DNA of 64,000 bases, taken from positions 1,116,001 through 1,180,000 of the forward strand of contig NZ_VTFX01000001.1 in assembly GCF_009192775.1 (NCBI RefSeq), in the 5' to 3' direction. The DNA comes from Arthrobacter yangruifuii. Lineage in GTDB: Bacteria; Actinomycetota; Actinomycetes; Actinomycetales; Micrococcaceae. The notes beneath the pieces are model-generated. The model was not told the origin of the DNA. It searched no databases and saw nothing but the letters and a program-made list of their open reading frames with translations. A program made the translations under genes and the position numbers. Of this stretch, positions 34,555 through 43,401 are shown piece after piece (positions within the stretch are counted from its first letter, which is position 1; each line of letters starts with the position of its first letter).

Positions 34555-35789
34555 GATGAAGTGGCCTCTTCCTCTAGGTCTTTCAGGTCCCGGGCCCAGT
34601 GCACGAGTTCCGTGCCGGTTCCGGGGAGTCGCTGGTTGAGCAGGTCATCGGTGGCGGGATAGCTGCGGCCGGAGGCGTCCGCCGCCGCACGGGTCACGTC
34701 CTCGGCGCCGGCTTCCGGCCCCAGGCGCAGGTGTGCGGCCAGCCGGGTCATGGCGGCGGCACGCAGGGTTGCGGCCGCGTGGCCGACGGCGCGGCTGTCC
34801 TGGTACAGGCGGGCCCTGCCCTCGGCGGTTTCTGCGGCATGGACAACCACGGGCAGGGGTTCCTCGACCAGGGGGCCCAGCCGGCGGCCGCGCCAGAACG
34901 CGGCCAGGGCGGCGACCAGCCCGAGCCAGAAGAGGAGCGGGTTCACCCATGGCGGCAGGAGGGAGAAAGGATCGACGGGTACCTGGGACGGGGGAACATC
35001 GAAGGGGTCGGCCTGGTACCACACCAGGGTGTCGTCCGCGCCGAGGGTGCGGAACGCCAGCGCCGCGTTGCCCTCGCGGGCAAGGGTTTCATTGGCGAGC
35101 AGGCCGGCACCGCCCAGCACCACTGCGGAGCCGTCTTCGGTGGCCGCGTACGAGCCTGCGGCGTCCGTACCCGTGCTGCCGGGTGCCGGGAAACACGTGA
35201 CCGGCCCGCGGTAGGTTTTGCCCCCCGCCTCTATGCTGCCGGCCGCCTCCGCATCAGCATTGCTGCATTCGGCCTCCCGTTGTTGGCCCTCGGCAGCCGG
35301 GGGAAGGAGCCCGGCCGAGAGGATCTGCGGGGCAAAATCGGCCAGCTGGTCAAGGGACGGTTCCACCAGCACCACCCGGCCGGCGGCGTCGGCCAGATCC
35401 CGGCGCTGTTCACCGGTGAGGTACCCGGCGGGATCAAGGAAAAGCAGGGTGGCTCCGGGATTGTCCTCCAGGGCAGCCCGTGCCTCGGCCTGCAGTTCGT
35501 GGTGCTGGACGTCCACACCCCGGTCCGCCAGGATCTCGGCAGCGGCCATGGCGCCGTTGGGGGCGGGATTGGCGGGGGACAGGGCACTGCTGTCCTCGTC
35601 CGTGCGGCCCCAGGCCGAGGCCAGGGCCACTGCCGCCAACAGCGCGAGCAGCAGCAGCGGGACCCGGTGCCGGCGGAGCCGGGCCATGAAACGGGTGCGG
35701 ACAGAAGGTAGCTGCGGCTCCTCGCCGCCTGCCCCGTTCCGGCTCCCCGCTTCGCTGAGATTCGCCTTTTCGGCAGCAGCCGCGCTCAT
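34551..35789 (-). CDS. DUF4350 membrane protein
   Basis: This 412-residue protein has a transmembrane helix near residue 40 (VPLLLLALLAAVALASAWG) and a DUF4350 domain (SPANPAPNGAMAAAEILADRGVDV, TLLFLDPAGYL). A second helix lies near 280 (WVNPLLFWLGLVAALAAFW) before a cytoplasmic C-terminus. The domain is a class I glutamine amidotransferase-like fold usually without the catalytic Cys. In many actinobacteria it is encoded between DUF4129 and MoxR. Both neighbours overlap it by four bases (ATGA), so the operon is tightly coupled. Confidence 0.87.
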   Translation of the reverse strand: MSAAAAEKANLSEAGSRNGAGGEEPQLPSVRTRFMARLRRHRVPLLLLALLAAVALASAWGRTDEDSSALSPANPAPNGAMAAAEILADRGVDVQHHELQAEARAALEDNPGATLLFLDPAGYLTGEQRRDLADAAGRVVLVEPSLDQLADFAPQILSAGLLPPAAEGQQREAECSNADAEAAGSIEAGGKTYRGPVTCFPAPGSTGTDAAGSYAATEDGSAVVLGGAGLLANETLAREGNAALAFRTLGADDTLVWYQADPFDVPPSQVPVDPFSLLPPWVNPLLFWLGLVAALAAFWRGRRLGPLVEEPLPVVVHAAETAEGRARLYQDSRAVGHAAATLRAAAMTRLAAHLRLGPEAGAEDVTRAAADASGRSYPATDDLLNQRLPGTGTELVHWARDLKDLEEEATSS

Positions 35790-36496
35790 CTGGGCACCGC
35801 CGGGACGGGGTCGTTGGTTGCGGAGGTGGAGGGGCTGGCGGCCTCGAGGGCGGTATCCAGCGCCTGTGCACGGCGGTAATCCGCGTCGTCGGCGCCCGCC
35901 TTGCCGTAGAGGACTTCATCAAACCGCAGCCGCAGCTCCATAAGCTCCGGACGGAAGGCCGGGAAGGCGCCGGCCAGGCGGGCGCCCGCCTCGGCTGCCG
36001 TACGGGCTGCCTTGGCTTCGAAGATGACGCGTTCCTCCGCTGAGCGGACCATGGCCCGGAAGCGCTCGGTCAGGGCCTCGTCCCAGCGGTGCTCGGCGGC
36101 GGCCTGTTCGGCACGTGCCCGGTGATCGGAAGCCCGTTCCACCACGTCGTCGGCGAAGACACCGGAGCCCTTCCGGACCTTGGCGTTCAGCCGCGGGCGG
36201 ATGATGAGGACGGCGGCGGCCACCAGCACGACGGCGGCCAGCATCAAAACGAGGCTCCCGGGCCCGGCGCCCAGACCGTCGGCACCTTCGAACAGGTTGT
36301 TCAACCAGGCGCTCACGCGCTCCCAGAGACGGTCAAGCAGACCGGGTTGGGCCTCCTGGTAGACCTGCTTCCTCAGTTCCTCCCGGGCCCAGTCCCGTGC
36401 CTGGTCGGCATCCGGTCCCACCGGAGCCTCCAGGGACAGCACGCCCGCAATCCGATCCGCCGCCGGACCCGCCGTCGAACGCAAAGAGGACAGCAC
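35786..36496 (-). CDS. DUF4129 membrane protein
   Basis: This 236-residue protein has one central transmembrane helix (LVLMLAAVVLVAAAVLII) and a C-terminal DUF4129 region (AAEHRWDEALTERFRAMVRSAEE and GAFPAFRPELMELRLRFDEVLYGK). GTG 36496 is chosen because it lies two bases after the preceding stop codon and starts before family similarity. The longer frame upstream lies inside the preceding gene in another frame. The family often accompanies transglutaminase or MoxR-DUF58 systems. Its molecular role is unknown. Confidence 0.83.
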   Translation of the reverse strand: MLSSLRSTAGPAADRIAGVLSLEAPVGPDADQARDWAREELRKQVYQEAQPGLLDRLWERVSAWLNNLFEGADGLGAGPGSLVLMLAAVVLVAAAVLIIRPRLNAKVRKGSGVFADDVVERASDHRARAEQAAAEHRWDEALTERFRAMVRSAEERVIFEAKAARTAAEAGARLAGAFPAFRPELMELRLRFDEVLYGKAGADDADYRRAQALDTALEAASPSTSATNDPVPAVPR

Positions 36497-36498
36497 GT

Positions 36499-37854
36499 CT
36501 ACTGCGTGCCTGCCGACGGACCGTACGGCCCGTGCGCCAGGGGGACGGCTTTCCGGCCGGGCAGGAAATCCGGGTCCAGGGACTCGGGGCTCTCCTGGTA
36601 CTTCATCAGCGTAAGGTCGAAACCTTCCCGGCGGATCCGGAGATCGATATACAGCAACGCGGTGACCGCGGATTGGAAGGCGCTGGCCACGGCCCCCATG
36701 AGCAGGGAAACGGCCACGAGCAGGACACCGCTGAGCACGGCCACGGCCACGCTCGGCACCAGGGTGAGGGCACTGACGGCGAAGCTCAGGGGTACCGAAA
36801 CGATCTGGGTCAGGACGTTCACGATCAGGCTGGTAAGGGCCAGGATCCCGAAGGTCCGCCACCAGTTGCGGCCGGTCATCTGCCAGGACCGCCGAATGGC
36901 GGCAAAGACACCGATGCCCTCCAGCACCAGCGCCGCCGGGGCCAGGGACAGTTTCACCGCAACCCAGACGACGGCGGCGAACACGGCGAACACTGCCGGA
37001 ATCACGACGAGCAGTCCCATGTTGCCGACGGAGTCGATGATCAGGTAGCCCACAACGACAAGGACCGTGACGCCGACGGCCGCGCAGGCAAGCAACAGCA
37101 GGGCGAGGCCCGCCAGCGGCCCGAGGGAACGGCGGCCCAGCCGCCAGACCTGGCCGAAGCCGGTTTTCAAATTCAGGGTGGACCGCACCACAGGCAGCAC
37201 GAGCAGGCCCTGGACTATCAACACCCCGATCACGGACAGCGCGCCCAGGAGGGACACCGAGCCCACTATCGTTCCCACCAGGGGGCCGGTGACCTCCCCG
37301 CTGGAAGCATCGCTCTGCAGCCAGCCGTCGACGGACGCGATCAGCCCCGCCCCCATCCCGATGAGCAGCAGCATAATCACCGCCTGGACCACAAACGCAT
37401 TGCCGAAGGCAGCCAGCACATTACGCCGGCAGGCCTGGAAGGCTCCGTCCATGATTTCGCCGAGTCCCAGGGGACGCAGGGGAATGATGCCGGGCTTGGG
37501 CGGGGGCCTGTACCCGGGGCGGGGGACGGTGCCGGCGGCGGCAGCATAGGGGTTCGGCTGGTCCCAGGCGGATCCCTGCGCGGGGGCCGGCTGCCCCCAG
37601 GGATTGCCCTGCTGAGCCTGCGCCCAGGGATTGGTGCCGGGAGGGGGCATGTCCGGAGAGGGCATATCCGGACGCTGCATGTCCGGCGCCGGCGGGGCAG
37701 GGTGCCGGAAACCGGCCGGGCTGCCTTCGGGGCTCCACGGTCCGGAGCCGGACTCCGGTGTCCCCGGCTGCGCGGGGCCCGCGGGCACGCCGTCGCCGTC
37801 GTTCCGGTTCTCCCGGCCCGTATGCTGCCGGCCGCTGTGTTCTTCCTCGCTCAT
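36499..37854 (-). CDS. Multi-pass membrane protein (glycerophosphodiesterase membrane-domain-like)
   Basis: This 451-residue protein has a Pro/Gly/Asn-rich cytoplasmic N-terminus (about 1-125). The sequence RPLGLGEIMDGAFQACRRN follows, which is the usual entry to the GPDPase membrane-domain family, then six to seven transmembrane segments. No phosphodiesterase domain is attached. ATG 37854 (MSEEEHSG) is chosen; the frame continues further upstream but without similarity. It is the first gene of the six-gene operon ending in DUF4166. Its -10 may be TATAGT within ACTATAGT (37897-37904). Confidence 0.8.
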   Translation of the reverse strand: MSEEEHSGRQHTGRENRNDGDGVPAGPAQPGTPESGSGPWSPEGSPAGFRHPAPPAPDMQRPDMPSPDMPPPGTNPWAQAQQGNPWGQPAPAQGSAWDQPNPYAAAAGTVPRPGYRPPPKPGIIPLRPLGLGEIMDGAFQACRRNVLAAFGNAFVVQAVIMLLLIGMGAGLIASVDGWLQSDASSGEVTGPLVGTIVGSVSLLGALSVIGVLIVQGLLVLPVVRSTLNLKTGFGQVWRLGRRSLGPLAGLALLLLACAAVGVTVLVVVGYLIIDSVGNMGLLVVIPAVFAVFAAVVWVAVKLSLAPAALVLEGIGVFAAIRRSWQMTGRNWWRTFGILALTSLIVNVLTQIVSVPLSFAVSALTLVPSVAVAVLSGVLLVAVSLLMGAVASAFQSAVTALLYIDLRIRREGFDLTLMKYQESPESLDPDFLPGRKAVPLAHGPYGPSAGTQ

Positions 37855-37896
37855 GTGTACCCGTTTCCCCCGCAGGTGCTGGCGTTTATTACCTTG

Positions 37897-37904
37897 ACTA
37901 TAGT
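37897..37904. promoter_or_regulatory. Palindromic ACTATAGT: possible overlapping divergent -10 elements
   Basis: ACTATAGT is a perfect palindrome that gives TATAGT on both strands. It lies 43 bp before the reverse operon and about 170 bp before mtrA. Good -35 elements are not visible. A further TAGGAT at 37956-37961 is a second candidate -10 for mtrA. Confidence 0.4.
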
Positions 37905-38074
37905 GATGCTCCGCGCAAACAGCATCCGGCGAGCCGCGGCGCCCGATGTGTCCCTTAGGATGATAGGGATTAACGTAGGCGGCGAAAGCCCGCCGTGGGG
38001 AGCGGCAGCCGTCAGGACTGCTGCAGCACCCGCGCAGCGGCGTGGGTGAAGGCAAGCAGCGGAAACAGGGAGTT

Positions 38075-38752
38075 ATGAAGGCACGCATTCTGGTCGTAGA
38101 CGACGACGAAGCACTCGCCGAAATGATCGGGATCGTCCTGCGTAACGACGGGTTCGATCCCGTGTTCTGCAGCGATGGTTCTTCCGCGCTGGAAGTGTTC
38201 CGCAGCAGCAAGCCTGACCTGGTCCTGCTTGACCTGATGCTCCCGGGCATCGACGGCATTGAAGTGTGCCGGCAGATCCGCGGCGAGTCCGATACGCCCA
38301 TCGTGATGCTCACCGCCAAATCCGACACGTCCGACGTCGTGCGCGGCCTGGAATCCGGTGCGGACGACTACGTGCCCAAGCCCTTCAAACCCGCAGAACT
38401 GGTGGCGCGGGTCCGTGCCCGGCTGCGCCCGGGGGACCAGAAATCTCCCGAGACCCTGCGGATCGGTGAAGTCTCCATCGATGTGGCGGGCCACTCCGTG
38501 GCGCGGGGCAGCGACAGCATCTCGCTGACGCCGCTGGAATTCGACCTGCTTGTTGCCCTGGCCCGCAAGCCCTGGCAGGTCTTCACCCGCGAAATGCTGC
38601 TGGAGCAGGTCTGGGGATACCGCCATGCTGCCGACACGCGGCTGGTAAATGTGCACGTGCAAAGGCTCCGCTCCAAGATCGAACGCGACCCCGAAGCACC
38701 CGAGATTGTACTGACGGTGCGCGGTGTCGGATATAAAGCGGGCCAGAGCTAA
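38075..38752 (+). CDS. mtrA: Response regulator MtrA
   Basis: This 225-residue OmpR-type regulator has the receiver domain starting KARILVVDDD, phospho-acceptor Asp53 (LLDLMLPG) and a winged-helix C-terminus (LTPLEFDLLVALARKPWQVFTREMLLEQVWGY). MtrA controls cell division, wall hydrolases and osmotic response in actinobacteria. ATG 38075 is chosen because MKAR is the family's usual start, although GGGAG is only two bases away. It is first of mtrA-mtrB-lpqB. The leader before it is long (over 100 nt if TAGGAT 37956 is the -10). Confidence 0.97.
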   Translation: MKARILVVDDDEALAEMIGIVLRNDGFDPVFCSDGSSALEVFRSSKPDLVLLDLMLPGIDGIEVCRQIRGESDTPIVMLTAKSDTSDVVRGLESGADDYVPKPFKPAELVARVRARLRPGDQKSPETLRIGEVSIDVAGHSVARGSDSISLTPLEFDLLVALARKPWQVFTREMLLEQVWGYRHAADTRLVNVHVQRLRSKIERDPEAPEIVLTVRGVGYKAGQS

Positions 38753-38753
38753 G

Positions 38754-40466
38754 GTGCCGGGTTTCCTGGCCGGGATGGCTGGAAACCCGAAGTATTCTTC
38801 GTCGCTGCAGGCCCTGGCGCGCCACGGTGATGCGTTTAACCGGGCCATTTTCCACCGCATAGCCCGCCAATGGCGCAGGTCGCTGCAGTTCAAGACCGTT
38901 GTCTCCACGCTCCTGCTCGTGGCCCTTGCCGGTGCCGGCATCGGTGCCTTCCTCTCGCATCAGATTGCCGGGTCCCTGTACGAAGAGCGGCTGGCCCAGT
39001 TCCGCACCGAAGCGACGACCGGCCTGTCCAAGGTCAAGGACAACTTCCGGGACACCGCCGCCAGCGACCGGGAAAGCACGGACCGGCTGGTCATGGACAC
39101 CCTTCCGCTGCTTCAGGGACAGGGAGCAGACGCACAGCGCACCTATCTGCTCACCCCGTTGCCGACGGATGACCCCCTCTACATCACCTCCTCGGTCAAC
39201 AGCGGAACCATCACTGCCAACGGCATCCCCGTGGCACTCAGTGAGACCGTGGCCGCCAGTGAGGCCTCGGAATCCGATGCGGATTACGTGTTCTGGTCTC
39301 CGCTGGAACTCGCCAGCGGAGAACCCGGCATCGCGTTCGGCACCAAGGTCACGCTGCCGCCGGACAGCTCCGAATATGCCCTCTACCTCATCTATGATCT
39401 CCAGTCGATGCAGGAAACCCTCGACAAAATCCACGGCATCCTCTGGATTGCGGGTTTCCTCCTGCTCGCCATCAGCGGCACCATCGCGTGGATCGTCGCC
39501 AAGGCGGGGCTGGGGGCAGTCAGCGACGCGGCAGCCGTTTCGGAGAAGCTGGCTGCGGGCGAGCTGCAGGAGCGCATGGAGGTCAAGGGTGAGGACGAAG
39601 TAGCGCGGCTCGCGGCGTCGTTCAACCACATGGCCGGTACCCTGCAGGACCAGATCACGCAGCTGGCCACACTGTCACGGATGCAGCAGGTCTTCGTCTC
39701 GGATGTCTCCCACGAGCTGCGGACGCCGCTCACCACTGTGCGGATGGCCGCGGAAGTGCTCTACGACGCGCGCGAGAGCTTCGATCCCATGTACCGCCGC
39801 TCCACGGAACTTCTCTATCACCAGGTTGAACGCTTCCAGGCGCTGCTGGCTGATCTGCTGGAAATTTCCCGGTTCGACGCCGGGGCGGCGGCCCTCGACC
39901 TCGAGCCCACCGACGTTTTCCATATTGTCCGGGACGTCATCGACGCGACCGAACCGCTGGCCAACAACTGCGGTTCCGAGGTGATCATCGTGTCCCGGGA
40001 GGCAAGCTGCGTAGTGGACGCCGATCCGCGCCGGATCGAACGGATCCTGCGCAACCTGTTGGTCAACGCGCTGGAACACGGCGAAGGAGAACCCATCGAA
40101 ATTGCCATAGCGGCTTCCGACGACGCCGTAGGCATAGCGGTCCGCGACCACGGCATCGGGATGACCGAGGAGGACGCCGGCCATGTTTTCGACCGCTTCT
40201 GGCGGGCGGATCCGGCCCGCGCACGCACCACCGGAGGCAGCGGCCTGGGGCTGTCCATCGCCACCGAAGACACGCGCCTTCACGGCGGCCGGCTTGAGGC
40301 CTGGGGTGAACCGGGAAACGGATCGTGCTTCCGCCTGACCCTTCCGCGCCGCCACGGGGCGGGCTTCGAAGCGTCTCCCGTGCCCCTGTCACCCCGCGAG
40401 AACACTGCCGGACCCCTTGCGCTTGCCGCGGCGGCCCCGGGCCGGGAAGAGGAACCTGATGCCTAA
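38754..40466 (+). CDS. mtrB: Sensor histidine kinase MtrB
   Basis: This roughly 570-residue kinase has two transmembrane helices (near 50 and 235) flanking an extracytoplasmic sensor. A HAMP linker (KLAAGELQERMEVKGEDEVARL) follows, then the phospho-acceptor His at about 320 (VSDVSHELRTPLTT). The ATPase domain has N (LVNALEHG), G1 (VRDHGIGM) and G2 (GGSGLGLSIA) boxes. It phosphorylates MtrA. The start is uncertain: GTG 38754 begins just after the mtrA stop, and ATG 38775 and GTG 38724 are alternatives, none with a strong ribosome-binding site. The last eight bases overlap lpqB. Confidence 0.95.
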   Translation: MPGFLAGMAGNPKYSSSLQALARHGDAFNRAIFHRIARQWRRSLQFKTVVSTLLLVALAGAGIGAFLSHQIAGSLYEERLAQFRTEATTGLSKVKDNFRDTAASDRESTDRLVMDTLPLLQGQGADAQRTYLLTPLPTDDPLYITSSVNSGTITANGIPVALSETVAASEASESDADYVFWSPLELASGEPGIAFGTKVTLPPDSSEYALYLIYDLQSMQETLDKIHGILWIAGFLLLAISGTIAWIVAKAGLGAVSDAAAVSEKLAAGELQERMEVKGEDEVARLAASFNHMAGTLQDQITQLATLSRMQQVFVSDVSHELRTPLTTVRMAAEVLYDARESFDPMYRRSTELLYHQVERFQALLADLLEISRFDAGAAALDLEPTDVFHIVRDVIDATEPLANNCGSEVIIVSREASCVVDADPRRIERILRNLLVNALEHGEGEPIEIAIAASDDAVGIAVRDHGIGMTEEDAGHVFDRFWRADPARARTTGGSGLGLSIATEDTRLHGGRLEAWGEPGNGSCFRLTLPRRHGAGFEASPVPLSPRENTAGPLALAAAAPGREEEPDA

Positions 40467-42168
40467 AAGGAACATGCTGCCCGGGCGGATGCTGGTTCTG
40501 TGGCTGAGCGCCGTGCTCATGCTCGCCGGCTGCTCATCAATACCCACCGTCGGACCGGTCGGCACGGCCTCGGCCGAACACAAGGGGGAGACCGGGGAAG
40601 AAGCCGTGTTCTCGCCGGAGGGTCCGGCCGACGGTGCTTCGCCGCAGGACATCATCAGGGGCTTTATGGATGCGGGCAAGGGAGCCGCGGATGACTACAG
40701 CGTTGCCCGGCAGTTCCTGGCTCCGGAACTGGCGAATACCTGGTCGCCCACCGAACGGGTGACCATCTACCGGTCCTCCCGCGTCGTGGCCGTACCGGAG
40801 CCGGACATGTTCCAGATCCAGCTGGAAATGCACGGAAGCATGGATTCCCGGGGCATCCGCACCGACGCCCCCGACGGCAGCACCGAAACGTTCCCCGTGC
40901 GGCTCGAACAGGTCGACGGGCAGTGGAGGCTCAGTGCCGTTCCTGACGGCATCATGGTGTCGCTGGCGAACTTCCCCGTGCTTTTCATAGCCCACAACCT
41001 CTACTTCTATTCCAGCGATTACCAGTACTGGGTACCGGACACCCGATGGTTTATCCAGCGTGCCGGCATCGCCGCCAACATCGTCAAGGAGCTGCTCGTC
41101 GGCCCGGCGCCGTACCTGCAGGGCGCCGTCGTCAGCGCCTTCCCCGCCGGGACCACGATGGCCCGCGATTCGGTGCCTGTGGCCTCCGGGGAGGCCGTGG
41201 TGGATTTCGCGGCCGAATCGCTGCGGGACTCCAGTGACTTGAACCGCCAGCAGATGCTGAATCAGCTTGAACAAAACCTGCGCGGCCTCAACAACGTGAC
41301 CGGCGTAAGCATGGTGGTGGGCCAGCGGGACGTGGACCTCGGCAAGGGCAACGGCCAACTCCAGTCCGCGGTCAAGGACCCCTCGGCCGGTGCGACGCAG
41401 ATTGTGGTCAGCCAGGGGGAACTGGCCTACTACACCGACGGACCCGAGCCAATCGCGGATGTGCCCTCGGTGGCGGAATACGGTCCCCGGGATCCGGGCG
41501 TGTCCGCGGATGGATCGGTGATCGCGTTCCTGGACAGCCGGGAGGACACCCTGTTGATCACCGGACCCGGTCAGGGTGTCCGGACGGCGGCGGAAGCCGG
41601 GAAGTTCACGCCTCCGAGCGTGGATCCGCGCCGGTGGGTGTGGACTGCCCAGCCCTCCGGTACCGGGTCACAGGTCTTCGCGGTACCACCCGGCGGAGAC
41701 CGCAGTTCCGCCGCGGTCCTTACGGCGCCGTGGCTGGAGGGGCTGACGGTCACGGAACTGAGGGTCTCCCGCGACGGTGCACGGGCACTCGTGGTGGCGA
41801 ACCGGGGCGGACGCAGCGAAGTGATGATCACCGGCCTCGTCCGGTCACCGGAGGGGGATCCCGTGTCCCTCACGGCGCCGATGACCCTTCAGGTGCCCTC
41901 GAAGGCCGGAACCGTGAACCGGGCCAAATGGGCATCCGAGGACACGGTGGTTGCGGTGCAGACAGGAACCGAAGAAGCCGCCCCGGTCATCCTCGGCACC
42001 GGACGCGAATCTGAAATGCTGTCCCCGATGGCAGGAATCGCAGGTCTGAGCGCCGGAAACGGAGTCGAAGACATCTTCATCCAGACCGAAGAGGGCATCT
42101 TCAACAAGGTCGGAAGCAGCTGGTCACTGCGGACGGAGGGAACACAGGACCCGGCCTTCCCGGGCTGA
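40459..42168 (+). CDS. lpqB: Lipoprotein LpqB
   Basis: This 569-residue lipoprotein has a signal sequence ending in the lipobox LMLAGC (Cys near residue 23). A GerMN-type domain (VKELLVGPAPYLQGAVVSAFP) and a C-terminal beta-propeller-like LpqB domain follow. LpqB binds the extracytoplasmic part of MtrB and tunes its activity. ATG 40459 has AAGAGGA a few bases upstream and overlaps the mtrB end by eight bases. The three genes form the conserved mtrAB-lpqB operon. Confidence 0.95.
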   Translation: MPKRNMLPGRMLVLWLSAVLMLAGCSSIPTVGPVGTASAEHKGETGEEAVFSPEGPADGASPQDIIRGFMDAGKGAADDYSVARQFLAPELANTWSPTERVTIYRSSRVVAVPEPDMFQIQLEMHGSMDSRGIRTDAPDGSTETFPVRLEQVDGQWRLSAVPDGIMVSLANFPVLFIAHNLYFYSSDYQYWVPDTRWFIQRAGIAANIVKELLVGPAPYLQGAVVSAFPAGTTMARDSVPVASGEAVVDFAAESLRDSSDLNRQQMLNQLEQNLRGLNNVTGVSMVVGQRDVDLGKGNGQLQSAVKDPSAGATQIVVSQGELAYYTDGPEPIADVPSVAEYGPRDPGVSADGSVIAFLDSREDTLLITGPGQGVRTAAEAGKFTPPSVDPRRWVWTAQPSGTGSQVFAVPPGGDRSSAAVLTAPWLEGLTVTELRVSRDGARALVVANRGGRSEVMITGLVRSPEGDPVSLTAPMTLQVPSKAGTVNRAKWASEDTVVAVQTGTEEAAPVILGTGRESEMLSPMAGIAGLSAGNGVEDIFIQTEEGIFNKVGSSWSLRTEGTQDPAFPG

Positions 42169-42280
42169 CGCGGGAGCACCTTCCCTCCACACCCGGACAC
42201 CTGCGCAGACGCGGGCAGGCGGAGGCAGCGGAAGGGCCTGGGCCGGCGCTGCCTTCCCGCCGCCGCTCCAGACTGAAGCG

Positions 42281-43264
42281 ATGGACATGCCACTCCGGCA
42301 GCTGGACCGGCTGCTGTACTCCCGTCCGGGACAGAGATGCGCCGCCGCCGCGGCCGGACTTGCCGCAGTGCTGGCACCGGTTTGCTGCGTGGTGTGCGGA
42401 GCCCCGGACAGCTCGCTGTGCAGCGGTTGTGCCGGGCGGATCCGCCGCGGCACACTGCATCCGTATTTTGCACAGGAGGGTGCGGATGCCCTTCCCGCAG
42501 CGGAACCTGCAGCCCCGGAACCGGGGACGGGTCCGCCCGGCACGGCGTCCGGCGGCTGCGGCGACGCGTCCTTTACTCCGCTGCCGGTGATGGCCGCTGG
42601 ACTGTACACCGGCGGCCTCGCCCGGGCACTGCTGGCCTTTAAGAACCGGGGACACACCGACCTGGCGGGGTTCCTCGCACCGGTGCTGGCCGGCGCCGTG
42701 CAGGCATCGGTGCTCCGGATGAGGCGGGACAGCGGAAGTCCTCCACTGGTCCTGGTGCCGGTTCCCGGCACCGCGGCCTCGCGCCGGAAACGCGGCTATA
42801 TTCCGCTGGCACTGCTGCTCAGGCGGCTCCAGTACCGGCAGCTGCTGCCGGCCGGCTGCACGGTGGCGTTCCTGGTCTCGCCGGTAAAAGCCCACGGCCC
42901 GGCGGAAACGCTGCGGCGGCTGTGGAAAGCCGGCGCGCCGGTGCCGGGTCTGTCCGGTCCCGGCCCTGCGGGGTCCCGGGGCCCGCAGAAGGGCCTCAGC
43001 CGCAAAGCGAGGCGGCGCAGCGTCCGCGGTACCCTGACCGCCGGTCCGCCCGGTGCCCTGGCCGGAGTCAACTGCCTCGTGGTGGATGATGTGCTGACCA
43101 CCGGGGCCACCATTGCGGAGACTGTGCGGGCGCTGCGCGCCGCAGGGGCGACGGTCCTCGGCGCAGCGGTCATAGCGGCAACGCCCGCCCCGTCGCGTAA
43201 CACTGGCCCCGCAATCGCTGCCGTTCCGGGGGCGATTCCACGGGCAGTGGAAACGGAATCGTGA
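42281..43264 (+). CDS. ComF-type phosphoribosyltransferase family protein
   Basis: This 327-residue protein has an N-terminal zinc-finger region (CCVVCGAPDSSLCSGC, near residue 33) and a C-terminal phosphoribosyltransferase motif (CLVVDDVLTTGATI, about 265). This is the ComFC plan. It is long for the family (usually 220-260), with extra Pro/Gly/Ala-rich loops around 70-90 and 220-240. ComFC takes part in DNA uptake in some bacteria, but no competence machinery lies nearby. CAGACT lies six bases before the ATG, an imperfect version of the leaderless pattern. It sits between lpqB and hpf, as in related genomes. Confidence 0.87.
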   Translation: MDMPLRQLDRLLYSRPGQRCAAAAAGLAAVLAPVCCVVCGAPDSSLCSGCAGRIRRGTLHPYFAQEGADALPAAEPAAPEPGTGPPGTASGGCGDASFTPLPVMAAGLYTGGLARALLAFKNRGHTDLAGFLAPVLAGAVQASVLRMRRDSGSPPLVLVPVPGTAASRRKRGYIPLALLLRRLQYRQLLPAGCTVAFLVSPVKAHGPAETLRRLWKAGAPVPGLSGPGPAGSRGPQKGLSRKARRRSVRGTLTAGPPGALAGVNCLVVDDVLTTGATIAETVRALRAAGATVLGAAVIAATPAPSRNTGPAIAAVPGAIPRAVETES

Positions 43265-43305
43265 GACGTGAATAAAGCCCGGCAGTGATCTAACGTGTTG
43301 GTTAT

Positions 43306-43371
43306 GGATAGCTTCAAGTAGCGGGGCTATCCTGCGGCAACGGTCGCGAAGGAAACTGACAGCGGCCGTTG
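43306..43371 (+). promoter_or_regulatory. Two stem-loops in the hpf leader
   Basis: Stem 1 pairs GGATAGC (43306-43312) with GCTATCC (43326-43332). Stem 2 pairs 43338-43347 with 43362-43371 (ten pairs, one wobble). Both lie in the 5' leader of hpf, 30 bp before its ribosome-binding site. There is no T-run, so they are more likely a leader structure than a terminator. Confidence 0.55.
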
Positions 43372-43401
43372 TTGTGTCACCGAAATCTATTGGAGGGCAC
43401 C

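Noticed and set aside
36497-36862. N-terminal extension of the DUF4129 gene
   Set aside because: The extra residues are Arg/Pro-rich and overlap the preceding gene in another frame; GTG 36496 gives a normal-sized protein two bases after the previous stop.
37855-38328. N-terminal extension of the membrane protein gene upstream of ATG 37854
   Set aside because: The extension would run across the divergent promoter region into mtrA, and similarity starts only after 37854.
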